The translations under genes were made by a program, and so were the position numbers. Positions 50,649 through 62,768 of a DNA stretch of 64,000 bases are shown piece by piece. A model generated the notes under the pieces. That model ran no database searches and had not been told where the DNA came from. It saw only the letters and a program-made list of their open reading frames with translations. How positions within the stretch are numbered: position 1 is the first letter of the stretch; every line of letters starts with the position of its first letter. Source of the DNA: Epinephelus fuscoguttatus (taxonomy: Eukaryota > Chordata > Actinopteri > Perciformes > Serranidae); contig NC_064775.1 of the NCBI RefSeq assembly GCF_011397635.1, positions 14,955,452 through 15,019,451 on the forward strand, read 5' to 3'.

Positions 50649-52487
50649 GTGTAAGTACCGAATGTGTCCGGGCTGTCAGATTTGTCCGGGGTCCTGCGCT
50701 AACTGATGACATCACGCATTATGTTGGCTTTATGGCAGTCACGAATCCTGACTGGTTGTAGCCATGGTTGTGGCTGGAAGTTTGAGGAAATGGTTGTAAC
50801 GTTAGAGAGTTTGAGAAGAGAAATAAAAATAATAAGTCTAAAGTTTTCTCTTCAGCTGTATGCTGAATGAAGTATTAAAACATTAACCTGACAAACGGCA
50901 AACGAGATAACGAGATCGGCTCAGTTCAGATTAGCCTTCTTACGAGATCGGTTCGATTCGAATTAGCCTTCTTTTAAGTTAGCATTAAGCTAATGGCTAG
51001 TGGCTAATAATAAAATGGCTAAAAAGAAGAGAAATGCATAAGAAACATAAGAAATTACTGTTAGATCGGCTCGTGGTCGGAGGGCAAATCAGTGTACAAT
51101 ATTTCACAAATATGTGTATTTGACAGCATAACAGCTATAGACTCATTCGAGATGAACGGCGCCTCACCTGGAAAGTACATCAGAGCATGTGGGTGCAGTG
51201 GGGGGGCGGTGACAAAAAGTGGTGAAGTCAGACAGTTTCCCGACAGTTTCCAGCAGTCTTCAGTCCGTACAGGAAGTCACAGACACGCTTACATCCTGTC
51301 TGGAACGATGTCAATTCATTAAAAAAGTGATCAGACCCATATATCAGTTTGTTTTCAGTCTCCAGTTGTTTTAATTATGATAGATTCATTTATTAAAATG
51401 CTTTACAGGTGATCTGTAGTTTATGTTCATGGTTTATCCTCCATTTTACATGAATTCTCCTGTAAATCAGCATCATATCAGTTTGACCTGTCCCCTCAAC
51501 TACAGGGGCTAAATAAACAGTGCTTGACTATAAGATTAATATTTTCAGAGGAAAAAAAATACAAGGCAACAGCTTCCATTAAGGCTCAGTCAGATACAGT
51601 CAGGGCTTCACATCTGATGTTATTTTAAGAATCCTTACATCCCACTGACCACAAGTCTCTGTGTTGCTAAATACTTTAATAATTAAAAAGTCCAGTGTTA
51701 ATATACAGTAGACTCTGTATCTAAAAATGTCACCTTGTTGAGATGACATCTCAGCCAATCAGCTGTTAGATCAGATGAGAGCCAGGCGGTGCAGTCGGTG
51801 CAGCCCATTGCCAGTGATCGAATCTGCGCAGGCCTGGCTCATCTCGAATGAACCTTTTGCTCCAAGGGTCAGTGCAGCCAGTGTTCAGAGTCCCAAAACA
51901 AAGAAAGAAATAACATAAAGTTAATTACAATTACATGCTGTTATGTTTATTTATTTTTCATACTGTATACAGATAGCCTACACATAAATATAGTATATGA
52001 TACACTAACCCTGGATTTGTGAAACACTGTACATTGATTTGTGAGACACCCTCCGACCACGAGCCAATCTAATAGTAATTTCTTATGTTTCTTATGCATT
52101 TCTCTTCTTTTTAGCCGTTTTATTATTAGCCGCTAGCCGTTAACTTAATGCTAACTTAAAAGAAGGCTAATCCGAGCCCAGCTGATTTCGTAAGAAGGCT
52201 AATCCGAACCGAGCCGATCTCGTTAATGTTTGCCGCTTGTCAGGTTAATGTTTTAATACTTCATTCAGCATACAGCTGAAGAGAAAACTTGAGATTTATT
52301 ATTTTTAATTCTCTCCTCAAACTCTCTAACGTTAGCTACAACCATTTCCTCAAACTTCCAGCCCCAACCATGGCTACAACCAATCAGGATTTGTGACTGC
52401 CATAAAGCCAATCATAATGCGTGATGTCATCAGTTAGCACGGGACCCCGGACAAATCTGGCAGCCCAGACACATTCGGTACTTACAC
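50649..52487. mobile_element. 1.84-kb element with about 440-bp inverted arms
   Basis: Left arm 50649 to about 51090 (starts GTGTAAGTACCGAATGTGTC; includes TGATGACATCACGCATTATG, CTGTATGCTGAATGAAG, GGCTCGTGGTCGGAGGG). Right arm about 52045-52487 is its reverse complement (CCCTCCGACCACGAGCC ... ACATTCGGTACTTACAC). The loop of about 950 bases shows no convincing coding sequence. One more inverted pair lies inside (ATTCGAGATGAAC at 51146; CATCTCGAATGAAC at 51841). Non-autonomous DNA element with long TIRs; superfamily not identified. Confidence 0.88.
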
Positions 52488-53397
52488 CTGTCTTAGCATG
52501 GGAAAAAATAATTGATATTTTCCAGCAGTATAATGTGTTTGTTCAAAAATAGACTTCACGTCACCTTTACACACAACGTTGTAAACAATCTCCTTTTGTC
52601 ATGCACACTAAACTGCCTCTTTGCACCATGCCTGTCGTAAATTACTTGTGCCTGTATTCTCACACAGAAATAAAGGAAATATAAACATACCCTTAGCATA
52701 GTCCACTTCTATACATTGTTCAAAATATATAGAAACTGATGTGCAAACCTAAATACTATCAGAACGTATATGATATGTCATATCAACACAGACATTTTTA
52801 CCTAATATGAATATGTGCTTAAATGGCTCTTACACTCAGTATATTGCAAAATCACTGCCTTGCTCTGAAACTATTTCTTCACTGAAGGTCCCTCCAAAAA
52901 TCTCTCTTCTCATTCAGTCTGAAATGCTCACTAATCTCTTAAAATTACAAAAATCCCCTATCCTGAATACAGGTCTCCAATCTTATTCAAATTCCTTCAC
53001 CAGCAAGGATCTCACAAACAAGTTTTTAGCCCTATTCAAATAGATGCATTATAACAGATAAATGAGATATGAAACCATCTCATGTTACTTCGCCCACACT
53101 GCGTTGCAAGACTGGATTCCTCTCCTCACTACTTAGACTACCCACAGCATTCTGTGACAAGGCCTCAGTTGGTTTGAATGGGGCTGTGATTTCCTTTTCT
53201 TTTTTGTGTCCATCCAAGCTTTTGCATGCTGATTCTAGGTTTCTTTCCATTACATAAATAGTCCTTCATTATCTGATTATACTGCTTGAAAATTCCTGTA
53301 GAAATCGTTACTGGTTTCATCAATGATTTGTCGTTAAACTTAGGAGCAACTACCATTTTTGGTAAGATTGATTGATTTCCATTTATCTAGGTTATTA
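52488..53397. other. No supported feature
   Basis: AT-rich. Open frames at 52807-53257 show no recognisable protein pattern or splice context. Confidence 0.5.
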
Positions 53398-53619
53398 CAC
53401 GTCCCGCTGGTAGGAGGCCCCAGGGTAGATCCAGAACATGCTGGAGGGATTGCACACCTCATCTAGCCTGGGAACACCTTAGGGTCCCCCAGGAGGAGCT
53501 GGAAAGTGTTGCTGGGGAGAGGGACGTCTGGGGGCTTTGCTTGGCCTGCTACCCCTGCAACCCGGCCCCGCATAAGTGGATGAAAATGGATGGATGGATG
53601 GATGGATGGATGGATGGGT
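53398..53619 (+). mobile_element. Retroelement 3' tail ending in a GGAT microsatellite
   Basis: CACGTCCCGCTGGTAGGAGG, CCCAGGGTAGA, GAACATGCTGGAGGGATT, TCCCCCAGGAGGAGCTGG and GGGACGTCTGGG lead into (GGAT)n at 53587-53616. This 3' end is frequent in fish non-LTR retrotransposons (memory). Only the tail is present. Confidence 0.7.
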
Positions 53620-53944
53620 CAGGGGTGTAGCCATCATTTCAGAAGTGAGGGGGACATATTGTTCAGAGGTCTATTGAGTGATTTATCATCCTCTCACATT
53701 CAATTGCACCTCTCATTAGCGGCTAAAGAACCACATAACCACAAACAGCCACAGTACAGCACCAGGGGACCGACTTTAGTTCTTTAAAATTATATACTAG
53801 CAAAATCTAAAGTTTTAGCTGCCAAACTGGTTGAGATGACACAGAATGACCCTCGAGCATCTATAGGGTAAGTAGCCAGATAATTAAATGCCAAATACCT
53901 GCCTGGTTTCTCCCTGTCCCTCTTCTATCTATTGCAATAATATA

Positions 53945-55563
53945 CACTGAACAAAAATATAAATGCAACACTTTTGTTTTTGCTCCCATTTTTCGTGAGC
54001 TGAACTCAAAGATCTAAAACTTTTTCTACATACACAAAAGACCATTTCCCTCAAATATTGTTCACAAATCTGTCTAAATCTGTGTTAGTGAGCACTTCTC
54101 CTTTGCAGAGATAATCTATCCCACCTCACAGGTGTGGCATATCAAGATGCTGATTAGACAGCATGAATATTGCACAGGTGTGCCTTAGGCTGGCCACAAT
54201 AAAAGGCCACTCTGAAATGTGCAGTTTTGCTTTATTGGGAGGGTCTGGGGGGGTCAGAAAACCAGTCAGTATCTGGTGTGACCACCATTTGCCTCACACA
54301 GTGCAACACATCTCCTTTGCATAGAGTTGATCAGGTTGTTGATTGTGGCCTGCGGAATGTTGGTCCACTCCACTTCAATGGCTGTGCGAAGTTGCTGGAT
54401 ATTGGCAGGAACTGGAACACCCTGTCGTATACGCCGATCCAGAGCATCCCAAACATGCTCAATGGGTGACATGTCCGGTGAGTATGCTGGCCATGCAAGA
54501 ACTGTTTTCAGCTTCCAGGAATTGTGTACAGATCCTTGCAGCATGGGGCCGTGCATTATCATGCTGCAACATGAGGTGATGGTCGTGGATGAATGGCACA
54601 ACAATGGGCCTCAGGATCTTGTCACGGTATCTCTGTGCATTCAAAATGCCATCAATAAAATGCACCTGTGTTCGTTGTCCATAACATACGCCTGCCCATA
54701 CCATAACCCCACCGCCACCATGGGCCACTCGATCCACAGCGTTGACATCAGCAAACCGCCCCCCCACACGATGCCACACACGCTGTCTGCCATCTGCTCT
54801 GAAAACTGGGATTCATCCGTGAAGAGAACACCTCTCCAACATGCCAGACGCCATCGAATGTGAGCATTTGCCCACTGAAGTCGGTTACGATGACGAACTG
54901 CAGTCAGGTCGAGACCCAGATGAGGACGACGAGCATGCAGATGAGCTTCCCTGAGACGGTTTCTGACAGTTTGTGCAGAAATTCTTTGGTTATGCAAACC
55001 GATTGTTGCAGCAGCTGTCCGGCTGGCTGGTCTCAGGCGATCTTGGAGGTGAACATGCTGGATGTGGAGGTCCTGGGCTGGTGTGGTTACAGGTGGTCTG
55101 CGGTTGTGAGGCTGGTTGGATGTACTGCCAAATTTTCTGAAACGCCTTTGGAGACGGCTTATGATAGAGAAATGAACATTCAATTCACGGGCAACAGCTC
55201 TGGTGGACATTCCTGCAGTCAGCATGCCAATTGCATGCTCCCATAAAACTTGTGACATCTGTGGCATTGTGCGGTGTGATAAAACTGAACATTTCAGAGT
55301 GGCCTTTTATTGTGGCCAGCCTACGGCACACCTGTGCAATATTCATGCTGTCTAATCAGCATCCTGATATGCCACACCTGTGAGGTGGGATGGATTATCC
55401 GGCAAAGGAGAAGTGCTCACTAACACAGATTTAGACAGATTTGTGAACAATATTTGAGGGAAATGGTCTTTTGTGGATGTAGAAAAAGTTTTAGATCTTT
55501 GAGTCCAGCTCACGAAAAATGGGAGCAAAAACAAAAGTGTTGCGTTTATATTTTTGTTCAGTG
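53945..55563 (-). mobile_element. Tc1/mariner transposon, complete ends, broken transposase
   Basis: The inverted termini CACTGAACAAAAATATAAA at 53945 and its complement ending at 55563 are flanked by TA target sites. The arms extend a few hundred bases (both ends repeat the segment with CACACCTGTGAGGTGGGAT). The interior codes on the minus strand for a Tc1-type DD34E transposase: helix-turn-helix N-terminus, FTDESQ (first Asp), QHDNARPH (second Asp), SPDMSPIEHVWD (Glu). Length 1619 bp. Confidence 0.93.
54263..55267 (-). pseudogene. Tc1 transposase, disrupted by two frameshifts
   Basis: The reading frame starts at 55267 (MPQMSQVLWE) and runs through the paired DNA-binding region to FTDESQFS near 54800. 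A frameshift there moves it to the frame covering VWHR-VGGRFADVNAVDRVAHGG, QHDNARPH and FLEAENS. A second shift near 54500 moves it to the frame with WPAYSPDMSPIEHVWDALD. All three catalytic positions are present but split over three frames, so no active protein is made from this copy. Confidence 0.9.
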
Positions 55564-55565
55564 TA

Positions 55566-56179
55566 GATAATAAATGTGCAAAGCAAAATTTAGAAATAGA
55601 ATTAAGAATAGTAGTGGTGACATAGCTGTGGAAATTAATTGCAAAGTCACTTTTATGCTACAGATATTTTTTCTCAGCCAGTTATATTCTCTCCTCACCT
55701 GTGAAGACCCTGCATGATCATCCTTGCTGGCCTCTGGCCCACTGTCTCATCCCTGACCCTGCTCTTTATTTTGTAGCAATAAAGATTATAAAAATATGTG
55801 CAAAGCAATAGTGAGCACAGGTTCTTATTAAGGAGGAGTGGGTTTATTCCTAGCATGAAACTAGCTAGCAAGTCACTGATTCTTGAGAATTTGGATAAAA
55901 CATGTCCCACTAAGAAAAGTGCTAATTCTGTTAAAAATAAATAACATTTTCATGAATAAAATAATCAGAGTTGATCATCTGAGGGTCTTTTACACAAATA
56001 TAAACTTATTTCATGAGTTAAATTTTAATTTAATGAATTATATGATTATATGTCACCTCATTACCCTCAAAATCAGTTGTCCTCAGACAAGAAATTGTCA
56101 GTTCAATTTAATAAAAAAATATGAAAAAATCTTTTAAAATGGTATTGTAAAGTCTAGTAAATTGGAGGATAGTCTTGAA
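55566..56179. other. No supported feature
   Basis: AT-rich spacer between the Tc1 element and the broken transposon-like gene. Nothing recognisable. Confidence 0.5.
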
Positions 56180-57443
56180 CTTGTGTGTTGTTCTCAGACA
56201 AGCGAGGCATGTCTTCTGCGCTCCTACACCTGGTGTCTCCACAAGCAAACATGTCCCACACTACAGCAGGAGTGCATGGATGTTGAATGGCAGCAGTGGG
56301 AATGAGTTCAGGACCACACAGCAGATGGACTTTACTACAATACAAGACTTGTGACACACAATGGCACACTGGCAGAGCTCATCAAACTGAATGAAGACAA
56401 ACTAAAGAGTGAAACTACACCACACGTGTGCTTGGTTCAGAACCAGTCCAGGGAATACAGGCGCATGATACAGAGCTGTAATGAAACACAGTAATTGTGC
56501 ATGTGGACTTTTCTGAGGCATGGAAATGCAAATATAGTTCTGAGATACAGTCATGTCATTTTGGTCAGAACCTCCCACAGCTCAATCTGCACACTGGCAT
56601 GTACTACACAAAAGAAGTGAAAACAGGGTTTTGTACAGTATAGAATACAAGCGACAGGATGCGTCTGCCATTTGGACACAAATGGAACCAGTCCTCAGGG
56701 ATATTTGTTTAAAGTTTCCAAATGTTAATAGCATTCACTTTTGGTCAGATGGCCCCAGCAAGCAATACAAAAACAAGAAAAACTTGTTTCTCCTGTGCAG
56801 TGTCCCTCCAACACTGGGTTTTCAGAGAACAACCTGGAACTTCTTCGCCACCCAACATGGGAAGGGAACTCCAGATGGCATTGGGGGAACTGTGAAAAAG
56901 ACTGCAGACCACCTTCTACTACAGGGGAATGACATTGTGGATGGCAAGATCCTTCATGAGCTGGTTGGGAAAAGCCTGCGCAGTACTTATCTCTATCATA
57001 TTACTGAAGCTTACATGCAGACATATGATGCACTCCTTTCTCAACCACTAAAACCCGTACCAGCAACGAGGAAAATCTATCAGATCACACCTTACGGAAA
57101 CGGCATCTACTGCAGATCATTGTCATGTTTCTACAGTGAGCCACAGATGTGCCAGTGTTTCAGCCCAACAATATTTCAGTTGACTGAAAACACACATGCC
57201 AGGGTCCAGGCTGAGGAACATGATGGCTCTATTGCAGTGAGGAAGAAGAGGTGGCCTTTGGCAATGCTGATGGAGGAAATGGAGCGGGAGGAAATGGAGC
57301 AAGAACCCAAGAGTGGTCCTGACGGGACTATGACAGATATACCTGCTGGGGAGATTAATTGTGGTGATTGGTTTGCAGTCATATATGACCAACATTGGTG
57401 GTTAGCAAAGACATCAAGATGTTCAAGTGGTTTTTTTTTTTGA
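56180..57443 (+). pseudogene. Broken transposon-like protein gene of unrecognised family
   Basis: The longest open frame is 56553-57443 (296 codons). Its first codons are out of frame with the conserved-looking upstream part: around 56490-56600 another frame reads CMWTF or VDFSEAWKCKYSSE, then CHFGQNLPQLNLHTGM, before the frame moves to the long one. A further segment upstream (LAELIKLNEDKL, QNQSREYRRMIQ) ends at a stop near 56492. Conserved-looking motifs are VDFSEAW, HFWSDGPSKQYKN and FFATQHGKGTPDGIGG, with Asp residues spaced as in an RNase-H-like transposase (inference). The C-terminus is Glu-rich. I cannot name the family. Confidence 0.6.
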
Positions 57444-57656
57444 TGAATAAATGAAAAAATGAAAAAGATATCCTCTTGAGGGGGTTTGTGAAACAAAACA
57501 CCACTGATGGTTAAGTCATGCCATTTAAATGTGAGCCAAACTTACGAAAATGAAAGCCACCTACTTGAGAGGCTTTTAGGTATTTCTCGCATACAGAAAC
57601 ACACCTCGGAGTGGGGGGATTGTCTTATTTGCACCACCCCTGAGGTGTGTCTCTGA

Positions 57657-57749
57657 CCTTTAAAAGGCAGTGCTTCAGGTTCAGGCAGTCAGCAGCCGCC
57701 TCTCCGCTGTCAACATATCAGTAAACATCCGTCAGGATCTACTAGCCAG
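57657..57749 (+). promoter_or_regulatory. Probable promoter and non-coding first exon of the nucleoside hydrolase gene
   Basis: A TATA-like CTTTAAAAGG at about 57658-57667 is followed by unremarkable unique sequence ending at a strong donor (GCCAG-GTGAGA at 57749/57750). The matching acceptor would be just before the start codon at 59248, giving a 1.5-kb leader intron. This is inference from signal order only. Confidence 0.4.
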
Positions 57750-59247
57750 GTGAGAATTTTCCAATATTTTCAAACCACAGACATTTAAAAGTGTGTATTA
57801 GCACAAGTAAAGCCCTGCAATGGTTACTTTTAAAAGACAGTTCTTAGAAATAACAATAATCCCCTGATATGTCGTCTGCAAGCAAGAGTATTGTAATGTA
57901 TTGTATTTTGTCCTTAGTGTAGATGTATTTTAACATTTAAAAAACCTCCTGTGGACAGATTTTGCAAAGTAGCATTTTGCACTAAACACAGTGCATGTGA
58001 TTCTTGTGGATAAATGCACAATTCTAATGCTATTATAATATCCATATCAAATAAGATTAACTATACAATATTTCAAATATTTAACTGCAACTTTCTGAAG
58101 TGTTTAGAACTACTTTAAATGGTTTGCATGTAATCTTTTGAGCAATGCTCTTCTCTGCCCTGCCACACCTAATGGTATGTTGCTCATATTACACCAGCTG
58201 CTCATGATTACAGCAATTATTGCTCAGCCTTTTTATTGTGTCCCTGGACACATCATCATTGGAGACATGTATAGCTGTAGGCACATTCCATTGGTAGCGG
58301 ACAAGACACACCCCTGCAAACTGTGCCAAATGCTATTTGAACCACACTACAACATCGTGAACAGTTATGAGGCCAAATAAAGCAATAATCCAATTTTAAT
58401 TCATTATATGTGAAGACGTATGAGATGCAACCTTTAACCATTAACTTTAACAGCCTCTCTTTTAAGCTAATCCTACGTAGCTAGCCAAACACTAACTTAG
58501 CATTTTCTTCAGAGCTTCTGCTTTCAGGCTAAGAGTCGAAAGGGGCTGATCGTGGACTGACACGTATAGTGTCATGTAGAGAGAGTATGTAACTCCTCTA
58601 GACTTTCTAAATGTTACTGGACCGTATAAATCAATTTCTGATACTAAAACGGGTCATTCTGTGGGGCTTTGAGGCAAAAAAAAAAATGAATCCACTGACT
58701 AACGGACCTCTCTTTTGCCATATAAGTTTACTGGAAAAGGTTTGGACCCACTGACATCACATGACGGGCTCGGAAGTTGTAATTTCACTGTTCGTCCACT
58801 GTGAAAATTGGCTTCAAAGCCCAGCACACTTCCTGGGGGCCTGGTTTTGAAGTTATAGTTTGCCCCAGGAATGAGTTAGCATTTTAGCACTCCTGGTTCC
58901 CTCATCTTGAAGTCAGTGAGTTTTTTGTTAGATGCCTGAAATAAGATCTATGGTTAACTGAAGGGTCAGAAGCAAGGTTTTCACAAGTGGACGTGGAAAA
59001 ATGCATGTTAAAAAATGAACGTCAATTTGTCTTTTCATGCCTAAAGAGGAATAAAAACACATAGGGAACAAATCTTGACTGAAGAAGTCAGAATTCAAGC
59101 ATGAACGGGCTCAATCTGTTTATTTCATACTGTGTTTTCCTGAACAGCAGGATCTTGAGTCCTCTATTTGAAGACTTAAACCTTTCGTAAAGTATGTGTA
59201 ATTACATACTCTTTTAGTGTTAACCTTTTCTTGCTGTTAAACAAAGG

Positions 59248-62200
59248 ATGAAGAAGTTAATCCTCGATGTGGACACAGGTGTGGATGATGCCCAGGCCAT
59301 CATGTTGGCCCTGGCGGCCCCCGATGTGGAGATTTTGGGAATCACCTGCTGCCATGGCAACACACCCCTGGAGAATGTCCTCAAGAACACACTGCGTGTC
59401 CTGAAAGTCTGCAACAGGCTGGATGTAAGTTTGTAGCGGACTGTAACTTCAGTCATTGGTGTTTCAACAGAAATTGGTAGTTTGGGGTATTGAAGGGGTT
59501 AATGTGTAGCTGGAACTGAAGATATGACCCACACATGATGCCGCATAAAGCACAACATATCATACTCCACAGATCCCAGTGTATAAAGGCTGCTCAAAGC
59601 CCCTGCTGGCCCATAAACAACATGCTGGAGATTACCACGGGAAGGACGGGCTGGGTGACGTCCCAGATCCTGATGCTCCAGGTCTGGAGCTGCTGCAGAA
59701 GAGAAACGCTGTGAAGGCCATGATCAAGATGGTGAAAGCGAACCCTGGAGAGGTGAGACCTCACTCCATCCAACATCTTGTTAACATGATGAAATTTGAG
59801 GGTAACACCCTAAAACCATATCACTGCGCAGAAGGAAGCGTACATCTACTCATGGACAAGAGGCTCGTGCTTGTGACAGCGTGAGATGTAATGGCGTCCT
59901 CCTTGGCTGGGCTTTAACATTGGCTAGCTTAGTGGTGCTAGTTAAACTGCATACTTCCGTCTGCGCAGTGATGCAGTTGGTAGGTGTAGTTTGGTAGAGA
60001 GAAAATAGTTCCTACACTAATTCTGTGTTTCTTTGCTGTTGCTGTCTACAGGTGACTCTAGTGGCTACGGCGCCCCTCACTAACCTGGCTGTCGCAGTGC
60101 AACTGGAGCCTTCCCTCCCTGAGAAACTGAAGGCGCTCTACATCATGGGAGGAAACATGGAATGTATGTAATCTGTTGTTAACTCTGACATATATTCAAT
60201 CTGTTTCTTATTCACTAACAGTGTATGAGTACAGAGAATGATGTGTATGTGTATGTGCAGCCAGGGGTAACACCACAGCGTGTGGAGAGTTTAACTTTGT
60301 AGCTGACTCTGAGGCTGCCTACATTGTGCTGGACCGCTACACCTGCCCCACCTACATCGCCACATGGGAGTTCACCTGCAGAAACAGCCTGCCGTGGGTG
60401 AGTTTGAGCTAACTAAGAGGGTAAAGACTTCCCTTCTTAGGTTTAACACAACAGAATTTAAGTTTAAAGTCATGTGAAAAGAGACGTAATAATGCTGAAC
60501 ACTGTCTGTTTACCTCCCTCAGTCTTTCTGTGACCCTTGGCTGGACATGAAAACCGAGAAGGCTGCATTCATGAAAAAGATTACACACCTTTCAATGACG
60601 GTAAGAGTGTGCATTGTGGTGGCATTCCCTCTAAATATCAAAAAAGCCATTCATGACCTGGAGGTACAGTAACTTCAGTCTGACATGAATTAAAACGATT
60701 ACTGAAAAAGCTGAAATCACGCTGGGTCACACCATAGAAAACGATGTGCTCCCATGCCTAATGCAGAAATAAATTAAAAGTTAAAGGGAGCGTCATTATC
60801 AAAATTCAACATACATGCATTTTGGTTTGTTTTTTTTTACATATGTTTATATAATGTCTGGGAATTCATTTTGCATGATATTTAAATTAACCTTTATAAT
60901 ATTCACACTCTTACATGCACTCTTACATGTCATATTTGTGAAACAGTAAGCCTCTAGAAAACTGTGCTATAGTACATGCACAACAGAGCATGTTGAGACA
61001 AGTAAGATGCAGACATGCTGACTGTGTTTATTTGCATGATATTTAAATTAACCTTTATAATATTCACACTCTTACATGCATATTGTGTTAATACGAGGAA
61101 AATTGTCATATTTTGTGGAAGCTGACAGTAAGCCTCAGAAAACTGTGCTTATAGTACAGCATGCACCACAGAGCATGTTGAGACAAGTATGCAATGTTTT
61201 CAGACGGGTGATTATGCCATATAACCTACGGGTACTATTTAATTTCTTTTTGCTTATACTATATTATACTTACATTATACAACATTTCAAAAAGGCTTGC
61301 CAGGCTTGCTTACGCTTTTTGGGCTGTGTGCAGAATATCCTCTCCAAACCTAACCCCAAAATGTGCTAGCAAAAGCTAAATCACCCCAAAAATCACAAGT
61401 GAAAATATAAAGGTACATCCACAGTACAGGCCCCTTTAATCCCAAGAGTTTGCACCCACAAACCTTCTTCTTTTTTTGTTAATATCTAGATATGATTGAC
61501 ACAATTGTGTGGAAGCCCGTGATGAAAAAAAAGATCCAGTAAGTCAATATAACACAAACTTTCTTGAAATAATGAAAAACTTTCACAAAATAATAAGAAT
61601 TTTTCTTGAAATATGAGTTAGTATCTCAAAATAATGACAAATTATCTCAAAGTAATGACTTTGTATCTCAAACAAGAATTTAGTATCTTAAAAATAGTGA
61701 GTTACAATCAAAAACTTTCTCAAAGTCATAACTTAGTACCGTTTCTCATTATTGTCAGATTCTAAGAGAAAGTTTCTCATTATTGTGACTTACAGGGTAT
61801 TTTTTTCATCACATTAGTGGAAATGGGTTTCCCATAGAATGTTATGTATCAAGTGTATCTTTAAAAGATTTATAACAATAAATAAGGGGGAAAAAAACAG
61901 TGTCGGGTCACAACATGTCTGGTCTCCCTCACCAGACCTTTCTCAAGAAAAGAAAGGTCTGGCTGGGCCGACTCTCACTTTGAGATTGGAGGAAAAAAAC
62001 GCCCCAGCTACTTGTATTTCTTTCAACCAATCACAATCGTTCTGGGAGGTGCCACAGCAAAGGTGCGCTTGCAAAAATATTGCCGGGGGAAACAGGTTTT
62101 GGTGTAACACACCCACAAAAAATATCTGCTACAGGACGTGAACCATGGCAGAAAAATGGCTACATCCCCGCAAGATCAAACACCGCAAAAGTTAGTAAAG

Positions 62201-62721
62201 GACGTGTTGAAAACGGTTGAAAACTGCTACACGACCGGATGTGGTAGGGCGGGACTTCAGCGGGTGGCTCGTTCCGCCCAATGAGAGGCTGATCTATGCA
62301 GCGAACTTCCGCCCACTGAGACTACAACATGTCTAACATGAATTCATCATGTATTGTCTCTGCAGAAAGCGAGGTCAGCAGAATATCAGAAGGAGATTAC
62401 AGCGGGCAAAGGGTTTAATTCCTGTGACACCTATGCCTTGGCTGCCGCCATCGATGACACACTCATAACTGAGAGTGAAAAGGTGAGTATCTGCTGCTTT
62501 TATATCTTAAAAAACAAAACATGTCAGCTCAAGTCATTGCCCAACAACGTCTCATGCTCCTCCTCCAGGTCGCAGTTACAGTGGAGCTGGAGGGGACCTA
62601 CACCCGAGGCATGATGGTGCTTGACTACATGGAGCTGCTCAAGAAGAAACACAAGGCTGTCATCATGAAGAAAGTCGACCTGGAGAAATTTAAAAAAATG
62701 CTCATGAATTCACTGAAGTAG
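59248..62721 (+). CDS. Inosine-uridine-preferring nucleoside hydrolase family protein, 7 coding exons
   Basis: Hydrolyses the N-glycosidic bond of ribonucleosides in purine/pyrimidine salvage (family knowledge). Exons: 59248-59424, 59573-59752, 60052-60163, 60261-60397, 60523-60600, 62366-62482, 62569-62721. They total 954 nt (317 aa), the usual IUNH length. The N-terminal calcium/ribose-binding motif DVDTGVDDAQA is at residues 7-17; the conserved TLVATAPLTNLA follows at the start of exon 3, then YIMGGN and GEFNFVADSEAA. Near the C-terminus the motif is SCDTYALAAAID, where type I enzymes have HDP, so Cys replaces the catalytic His, as in the Cys-type (group III) hydrolases. Start chosen at the first ATG, directly after a plausible acceptor (AAACAAAG). 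A leader exon probably lies near 57.66-57.75 kb. Poly(A) signals at 62769-62774 and 62837-62842. This family is absent from mammals as far as I know. Confidence 0.93.
59815..60020 (+). mobile_element. Core fragment of the same palindromic repeat, in nucleoside hydrolase intron 2
   Basis: Shares CAGAAGGAAGCGT-CATCTACTC, GTCCTCCTTGGCTG, TAGCT-AGTGGTGCT and AAAATAGTTCCTACA with 36770-36980. Neither terminus of the element is present. Confidence 0.7.
60871..61196 (+). repeat. Tandem duplication of about 160 bases in nucleoside hydrolase intron 5
   Basis: TTTGCATGATATTTAAATTA through CACTCTTACATGCA at 60871-60921 recurs at 61031-61081. GTAAGCCTC-AGAAAACTGTG and CAGAGCATGTTGAGACAAGTA recur with the same 160-180-base spacing. 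The copies differ by small indels. Confidence 0.8.
61519..61811. mobile_element. MITE-like element in nucleoside hydrolase intron 5
   Basis: GTGATGAAAAAAAAGATCC...AGTAAGTCA at 61519 is matched inverted by TGACTTACAGGGTATTTTTTTCATCAC ending at 61811 (compared in parts). The interior is a degenerate run of TATCTCAAA-TAATGA units. Confidence 0.75.
61890..62335 (+). repeat. Probable dispersed repeat in nucleoside hydrolase intron 5
   Basis: ACAACATGTCTGGTCTCCCTC at the left and CTACAACATGTCTAACATG at the right bound GC-richer sequence with AGACCTTTCTC/GAAAGGTCTGG pairs. The composition and motifs resemble dispersed fish DNA elements. No coding evidence. Confidence 0.4.
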
Positions 62722-62768
62722 AAATTTACTGCAACAAGCTGAAAGCATAAATTTGGTTCAACAAAGTA

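Noticed and set aside
53587-53616. Start codon run MDGWMDGWMG as a gene start
   Set aside because: It is the GGAT microsatellite at a retroelement tail.
56553-57443. An intact 296-residue gene
   Set aside because: Its first codons read a different frame from the conserved-looking upstream text (VDFSEAW, CHFGQNLPQLNLHTG), so the ATG is an accident of a frameshift.
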